Assembly (NCBI GenBank): GCA_002189035.1
Contig: NEEC01000027.1
Span: forward strand, 496,001 to 560,000
DNA from: Utricularia gibba
Taxonomy: Eukaryota; Streptophyta; Magnoliopsida; Lamiales; Lentibulariaceae
Length of the DNA stretch: 64,000 bases
Reading direction: 5' to 3'
Positions within the stretch are counted from its first letter, which is position 1, and every line of letters begins with the position of its first letter. The translations under genes and the position numbers were made by a program. The notes under the pieces are model-generated. The model was given only the letters and a program-made list of their open reading frames with translations, was not told where the DNA came from and did not search any database. Shown here piece after piece: positions 57,862 to 64,000 of the stretch.

Positions 57862-59073
57862 TCACCCTTGTTGAATCTTAGCTTTCTTACGAGCCAAAAA
57901 CCTCTCCCTGGCTGCAGCTACATCATCCCCGCTTTTCCGATGATGCTCCTTGACTGCAGTTGCAGGCACCTCGGTGCTCTGGATTACATCACTGGACTCA
58001 GGTGCATGACCAGCAGATGGCTCATCAGTGGCCTTCACTTGCAAGCCTTCTTCAGCTTGATTCTCAGTTTCCGTCACTTGGTGCCTCTGAGGCTCGCGAG
58101 GCAGCTCGGAGCTCGAAGCTGCACATTCTTCATCACCCTTCTCGGGCCTTCTGGTATCAGCCTCCCCAGCTCCAAATGCCACATTTTTCGAGAGGTTGAA
58201 ATAAAAGTCAGTGAGGTCTGTCTTCTTGGTAACCTAGTGATTGAACAACGAGAAACATGTCAGACGATGTGAATCCATCTAAAATTTCACAGAAGATAAT
58301 GCAGCAACTCACATCATCTTTTTCCTCTCTGAGTTCTCGAAGCCTCTCTTCCTCGAGCCACTTCGCCTGCTCTGCCAACTTCTTCTTGTAAGCACCAGTC
58401 ACAAACCTATCCTTATCCGCGTACAGGTGTTCATCTTTAGTTCTCTCTTTCGCAAGCTTCCTCTCGTATATAATTTCACCCTCCCTTTGACGCAACTTCG
58501 CCTTGTCTATCAATACTTGAATGTATTTTGGCTGCAAATAACCATAGGCAAATACCCCAGATCAGGTTATAACTTTGCTTTCTCTAATAGATACAGCCTC
58601 GTAATCGAATCCCATAATGGCATACCACATACATAAACCAACCAGCATGCACACAAGAAAGCACTTATGTAAGAAGTCATATCAATCCGCAGTAAAATGC
58701 ATCCACTGAGTTGAGGCATACCTTTCTCTCTTGACGCTCTTGCAGGATTGGGCGAATCTGCTTCTCCTTCATCTTGTCATAAACCCCATCGTAATCGAAA
58801 ACAGAGGGGTCTTCTTCAAGAGCCTTCTTCAGCTGCTCTTCGACCTGAAGGCATTTAGAATGAAAGTTTATTGCTTTTTGTTCGTTTGTTTCCAAAAATG
58901 AAAGACAGACGACTTACATCTCTGTGGATTTTGCTCTTGTGAGCTTGCCGCAAGATTTCCTTCTCAACATTATCGTCGTCGTCATCGTCCGCAAAAATTG
59001 GGTTGGAAACAGGCGGATTTGGCTGTTTTTTCTCTTGCGGTTTAACCCTAAGTTGCAACCCGTACTTCTTCAT
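57862..59073 (-). CDS. NSRP1: Nuclear speckle splicing regulator, NSRP1/CCDC55-like
   Basis: Four exons (59073-58918, 58844-58722, 58531-58313, 58233-57862) encode 289 residues. The N-terminus MKKYGLQLRVKPQEKKQ and acidic run FADDDDDDNVEKEILRQA are typical. The conserved block EDPSVFDYDGVYDKMK, followed by RPILQERQERKPKYIQVLI and KKLAEQAKWLEEERLRELR, defines the DUF2040 coiled-coil domain. The C-terminal part (DFYFNLSKNVAFG, later AARERFLARKKAKI) is charged and disordered. The family acts in alternative splice-site choice in nuclear speckles. TGGGCC at 59417 may be a promoter element. Confidence 0.9.
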
Positions 59074-60154
59074 CTCTCCCTGCTCTCAAGAAAAATTTCA
59101 AAGCAAAAATCCAAATTCATCATCCCAATCTTCGATCTGCAACACTTAATTCGTAACCTAATGCAGCAAAATTGCAAGAATTTCAAAACATCACCTTCTT
59201 CTATCTCCCCCGAGGCGTCAAATTAGGGATTTCCAGTTCTTGTAGAGAAAAATTGGAAAACCTGACGCAACCTAGCTCCCTTTCTTGTCCGGAGGTAAAA
59301 TCCCCGACCACAAAATTAACCAACCGAAGATTACAGACTTCCGACAACCTGTTCGGAGCGACAGCCCACACTTATCCAGGCGGGCCAGGTAAAGCTGAAT
59401 TAACACGCATCAGTTTGGGCCAGGTTGGCACAGCGAGGCCCGCCGGGCTAAACTCGAGAATGTGGTCTACAAGTTCTTGATTGATTTATTGGTTTTTTTA
59501 TATCTTAAAATACTGATTTAAATTAATGTTTTAAAAATAGAATTTAATTGCAGTTTTTTAATGATAAGATGGTGATGAACATGAGCCTTCTATATGAGTA
59601 AGAGTTAATTCAAGTAATTCACGAGTTGACTCGTATAGAATGAATATGAATGGTTTGTGTTTAACTAGTAGAAATGGAGTCACATATTTTTTATCAAGTT
59701 TGATTCAAGTCAACTCATATTTTTTTAATATAAAACGATACTATATAGTATTATTGTTTTTCATAAGTTATGATAAATATCCATTTAGCATACATGGGAT
59801 ATTTGATAATCCTAGTGTCTTTTATAAATTGTGATAAATACTGATTATAGTATATGTGATTCATAAGCTATGACAAACATTGATGTAATATTTAATTCGG
59901 GTAAAATGGTATTATAAATCAAGTAACTTATGAATTATATATTTTTTCCGTAAATTTTGAATAGACGAGTGCGAAATCTTGAGTCTAACCAACGCCGGCG
60001 GTGGCGCATCAACTACAAAGGAACCGGGAAATGCGATGCAATCGATGTGCTGCGGAATGAGGAGTAGTTTTATTTATTGATCTCGAAGTGCATTGATTGA
60101 TTCGGAATTGGAAGAAGGGAGACGGAGTAGTAGAGTAGAGAGTCTGCAAGCCGC
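59074..60154. other. NSRP1 upstream region and AT-rich rbcS 3' flank
   Basis: This interval of about 1.08 kb holds the NSRP1 promoter (with TGGGCC near 59417), an AT-rich stretch from about 59480 to 59960, and the rbcS 3' region. No gene is seen. Confidence 0.55.
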
Positions 60155-60855
60155 TCAGTTGGGCTTGTAGGCGATGAAGCTGCAGATCTGGACTTGGCGG
60201 ACGTTGTCGAATCCGATGATTCTGATGTGGGCATCCGGGTGAGCCTTCTTTGCCTCCAGCACTTCGGCCAGGACCTGGGACGAGTCTGTGCACCCGAACA
60301 TGGGCAGCTTCCACATCGTCCAGTACCTGCCGTCGTAGTACCCCGGCGACCTGTGGTTCTCGCGGTACACAAACGCTTCCTGCACTCCCCACGAAAATAG
60401 TTTACGAGGGCTCAAAGAAAGCGGATTTGGGAGATATTATAACGTGGCTACTCACCCCAAGTGTGAATTCGAGGCAAGGGATGAGCTTTAAGCGGAGAAG
60501 GTAGTCGATTTGCTTCGCTAGTTGCTCGGGAGTCAGGTCGGGGAGATAGGACAGGGTTTCGAACTTCTTCAGCCCCACCGTCGGCCAAACCTGCCCACCG
60601 AAACAAACCGACGCCGACATCATCGAGGTGCATGTCGTAATAAGGGCGTTCTAATTCTACTCATAGATAGTGTACCTTCATGCATTGCACTCTTCCCCCG
60701 TTGGTAGCGACGGAGGTGATGTTGTCATTGGACTTCCTGGTGATGGGGAAACCCGCCGCGGACTTAAGGCCGGTGAAGGGGGCCACCATATTGGCCTGCC
60801 CGTGTGTGGCCACTGGGCTCGCGCTCGTTGTGGAAAACAGAGTGCTGGAGGCCAT
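60155..60855 (-). CDS. RBCS: RuBisCO small subunit
   Basis: Three exons (60855-60676, 60590-60456, 60379-60155) encode 179 residues. A Ser/Thr-rich plastid transit peptide of ~57 residues ([20 protein letters not shown] start) ends near [11 protein letters not shown]. The mature chain holds [10 protein letters not shown], the near-invariant [20 protein letters not shown] and [20 protein letters not shown]. It assembles with eight large subunits in the chloroplast stroma. The segment [15 protein letters not shown] and [12 protein letters not shown] are less like grass rbcS and more like non-grass or early-diverging forms (impression from memory). Two I-boxes lie upstream. Confidence 0.97.
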
Positions 60856-62479
60856 GTCTCTCTCTGCAACTTGGAGTGGGGGAGATGGGAATGGGGTGGT
60901 GGGGGTTATGTATGTGAAGCTGCAGGGCATCCCTCGTCCGTAGGATGGACATCATGTGGCTCCTATCACTGCGTTGCTTATCATCAACAAGCAACCATCA
61001 GCCATCCACTTGCACAGGACACCTTATCGGAAAAACCCACTAAATGGGAGGTCACAAAGCTGGTTTCTCGTACACTGATGTTACGTTCTTCTCGTCCAAA
61101 ACCAACACCCCTTTATAGCTTTCCCTGCTCCTTGTATTTTTAAAATCCTTTCTAGTACTTAGTATGTTTATGTGCACCTGAAGTGGCTAGCTTCAAAATG
61201 ATGACGTACAACCATAAGTTAATTAGATATGATGCTGGGGGCTCAATAGGACCAGGCTTCTTCCAACAAGATCTGCAGAATAATCAACCTCCTCCTAAGG
61301 GTGCTAAAGAAGACAGGAAGGGGTATGAAGGATTGTTCAGGAGCTCACTTGGTGCTTGCTTTTTATTTTGATTTCTGTAGGGGGAGTGGGGAATGGTTGG
61401 CCAAGCCCAGCTGCCCTGAGAAGAATACATGTCTATCTATGCGGGATGCCACCTGTTATCCGGCTAGGCATGTTATGACCACTGGAATACGAGGCGCTTG
61501 TCGTGAAGTTTCCTTTAATTAAAGCTATTTTTTTTATTTTCAGCCGTGCAACTTGAGTTCAGATGTGGCGGTGGAATGTCATCCACTCACTTTCCGGCAG
61601 ATGGATTCCTTTCTCCACTCACGTGTCGCATCACATGTCTCGAGCTGTGCAATGCAAACCCAGGAAGGTAAGCTTTTGGGAACCCCGTTTTCGGCCTCAG
61701 CCACCTCCCTGAAGTCTAGGGTCCCCGGGAACCAAACCAACCAACTGACTTTTGCTGATCTGGTTTTTTTTTTCCCGCACGCTCTCTTCTAATTTCACCT
61801 AGGTTGGGTTTTCGCCCTCGCCCAAAACTTCAACTTCGGGTGCTTCCTTGTCTGTCACTTTTTCAGACTTCTCATTAACTGCAACTAAGGACTCATATTC
61901 AACTGCACCCCGTCCTTTCCCTCCACTTCACTCCCCCTTTGTTTTGTTCTCTGCAGGTTAGACCTTAACTCTCCTTGTTTCACGCTTTTATTTTGTCGCT
62001 ACTACGGTGAAGTGATGCTCTTCGATGATATCTTGACATTTTCCTGTTGGGCCTTTCCCTTTTACTACAGCTTTATTTTCTTTGGATCTGTTCGCTTCTT
62101 TCTTTTGTTTAAAGTCAGTGTTTTGAATGTTGCCTTCCTCTAACGTTGTGAATCGTCCTGCTCTGTCGCCTTGTCCGTAATCTTGCTCAATGTAGGTTTA
62201 GACTGCTGTCATGTAGGCATTTTTGCTTCCGGCAAGTTTGGAGCTATTCCCCTCTTGCAATTGTTGTGAATTTTCTAACTGAGAAAATTCCTGATGAGAA
62301 GATGACATAAACCCAAATAATGATCATATTGAATTATGTTACACTATCATCCGTTTCTTCAATCCAACCAGTGGATGTGACAGACAAGATTGGTATTTGT
62401 TGTCTTCCAGAATAGAAAAGATAAAGACTTGGAACCGTAATCTCCTTTGCACAGGAAGCTGGTTGTGAAAAAAGACTTC
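60856..62479. other. Divergent region, rbcS / GBF-type bZIP
   Basis: These 1.6 kb hold the rbcS promoter and the promoter and probable intron-containing leader of the bZIP gene (pyrimidine-rich tracts and AG acceptors from about 61800 on). No coding gene was recognised. Confidence 0.5.
60977..61028 (-). promoter_or_regulatory. I-box pair of the rbcS promoter
   Basis: On the minus strand GATAAG occurs at 60977-60982 and GATAAGG at 61022-61028, about 120 and 170 bp upstream of the rbcS ATG. I-boxes are standard light-response elements of rbcS promoters. Confidence 0.55.
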
Positions 62480-64000
62480 ATGGGAATTGGGGAAGCGAGC
62501 ACACCTACAAAATCACCTAAGCCTGCATCATCAGCACCTGTACCGTGTACTTTTTGTTTATGTTTCGCCTCAGCACAGGTATAAACCTTTAATTCTTGTC
62601 GTTACAGGAAGTATCTGTGACACCTGCTATGCCTGCATATCCTGATTGGGCGAGCTCTGTTCAGGTTTTTATCTTCTATTTAGTTCTTTTTGTTCTCCAA
62701 TTTCTTTCATTGGTTGTCTTTCCACTGAAAAAAAAGTGAGAAAGATGCAGTTTTTCTCATCATTGTAGGCTCTATATGGCGCCGGAGCCACCCCTTCTTA
62801 CTTTGCCTCAGGCGTTGCTTCCCCAGCGCCGCATCCCTATTTGTGGGGCGGCCAGGTTAATACAGAATAGGACATGAACACTAGATTCATTGTTTTTTAT
62901 TAGGATTCTCTGGTACCAACATATACCGTAGCTGTGTGTTTTCATTGATTTCAGCATCCAATAATGGCACCTTATGGTACCCCAGTGCCTTATCCAGCTC
63001 TGTATCCTCATGGAGGACTGTACCCTCGTCCCAATATGGCCCTGGTAACTGAAGCAAGAGTGCTGGATCTTTTCTTGAATTGCAATAACTGACATGGGAG
63101 TCTTCTGGAGCCGGTTTATTTCACTTTTTTTGACTCGTTTTATAGACTCCTGGTGCAGTACACGGCACATCAGAGCAAGAAACCATGGCAGCTGAAGGGA
63201 AAGAACGGGCTACCAGAAAACCACCGGAGGGTTCAGTAAGCCATTCTGTTAAAACTGGGGATGCCGGCAACACTGCTTCCGGCTCTCTGAATGATATTGA
63301 TGCTCAAAGGTGCTTCAGAAAATCTAGTTTCTTAATGTATCTCTTTTGCCAGAGCGCCTTCCTTGATCTTTGTCATGGTTAACATGCTATTTGTCTAATA
63401 ATTTGTTTCTATGAAAAGTGCTGAAAGTGGGAGTGGAGGTTCATCAGATGGAAGTGAAAATCATGCAAACCAGATGGTTTCTCAGCTTAAGCTCCCCTTC
63501 TTTTCTTTTGAATGCGATGAATGTACTAAAGACACCTGATCATCATTACAGGAATATTCAGCTCCCAAGGAAAAAAGCTTCAACCAAATGCTTGCTGACG
63601 GTGTGTGGCTTCAGTGTGTACAAATTTTTTTCATCTTGTCTGAGCTGACTAGTTTTGCAGGGGCAAGTGCAGGGAATAATGGCCCGCCTAGTGATTACCA
63701 GGCACGAGTGCTCGGCAGTGCAGCAGCAGTTCCTGCGAAGAATCCTAATACTGGAACGGGTTTTCCAAATTCCGGTCCTGGTCCGGGGGTTATGGAACTG
63801 CCTTCTGGAGTTTCTCCTTCTGTTGCAAAAGAACAATGGATTCAAGTACTTCCTGTGTCCCTGGGGAATGAAAGAATTACCATTGAATCTTGTTTCTTGT
63901 TATACTTTCTGGAGAATGATGCAGGATGCTCATGGTTGCAGCATGAGCGTGAGCTGAAAAGGCAAAAGAGAAAGCAATCTAATCGTGAGTCTGCAAGGAG
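62480..64000 (+). CDS. G-box binding bZIP factor (GBF/HBP-1a type), truncated by window
   Basis: Nine exons are visible: 62480-62539, 62608-62664, 62769-62855, 62955-63044, 63146-63309, 63419-63476, 63552-63600, 63661-63845 and 63942-64000, the last cut by the window edge. The N-terminal half is the proline-rich MFMR region: PAYPDWASSVQALYGAGATP, HPYLWGGQHPIMAPYGTPVP and ALYPHGGLYPRPNMAL. A Ser/Gly-rich spacer (SAESGSGGSSDGSENHANQ) follows. The bZIP basic region starts HERELKRQKRKQSNRESARR; the zipper lies outside the window. GBFs bind CACGTG G-boxes, including those of light-regulated genes such as rbcS. Its position next to an rbcS gene is probably chance. Confidence 0.93.

Overview
The window is plant nuclear DNA from an angiosperm. 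It holds a nuclear rbcS gene, a chloroplast ClpP subunit, a reduced-wall-acetylation (RWA) O-acetyltransferase gene, an HD-Zip II factor, a G-box bZIP, an ECT-type m6A reader and polymerase III tRNA genes. Introns are GT-AG, mostly 70-500 bp, with one clear GC-AG exception. Twenty-two protein genes and two tRNA genes can be supported in 64 kb, so this is a dense, compact region with no intact transposon. I cannot name the species. The gene structures were assembled by hand from splice sites, reading phase and remembered family sequences; no database search was run.

Layout from left to right: 0.07-1.29 kb PPR protein (-, partial); 1.93-2.86 kb trihelix factor (+); 3.35-5.38 kb Raf-like protein kinase (-); 6.77-10.02 kb BAR-domain protein (+); 10.71-12.67 kb mitochondrial phosphate carrier (-); 14.43-16.36 kb polygalacturonase (+, two frame breaks); 17.04-19.33 kb YTH/ECT protein (+); 19.80-20.54 kb 1-Cys peroxiredoxin (+); 21.35-24.63 kb RWA (-); 25.68-31.44 kb phospholipase D zeta (-, one frame break); 31.76-32.26 kb small plant-specific protein (+); 33.14-34.14 kb TCTP (+); 35.69-36.56 kb HD-Zip II (+, one probable frame break); 38.21-41.61 kb ATP-dependent PEP carboxykinase (-); 42.90-45.54 kb HMG-box / transposon-derived / SIAH-TRAF fusion (-); 46.34-47.68 kb complete SINA-like E3 ligase (-); 47.87-49.49 kb CLPP3 (+); 49.61-49.82 kb twin tRNA-Thr(UGU); 50.19-52.29 kb ABHD17-like thioesterase (+); 53.75-54.50 kb plant-specific protein (-); 56.07-56.99 kb ribosomal protein eS7 (-); 57.86-59.07 kb NSRP1-like splicing factor (-); 60.16-60.86 kb rbcS (-); 62.48-64.00 kb GBF-type bZIP (+, cut by the window edge).

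The genes are mostly unrelated housekeeping and regulatory genes, as expected in a eukaryote, so there is no operon logic. The closest thing to a local system is 42.9-47.7 kb. There a normal RING-containing SINA-like E3 sits next to a gene whose last exon is a RING-less SIAH/TRAF substrate-binding module. That module is spliced in phase onto an HMG box and a domain typical of plant Ulp1/transposon-derived proteins. Two other themes stand out. Single-base deletions in short homopolymers break four otherwise well-conserved genes, which looks more like consensus error than decay. Two identical tRNA-Thr genes lie 65 bp apart with no polymerase III terminator between them.
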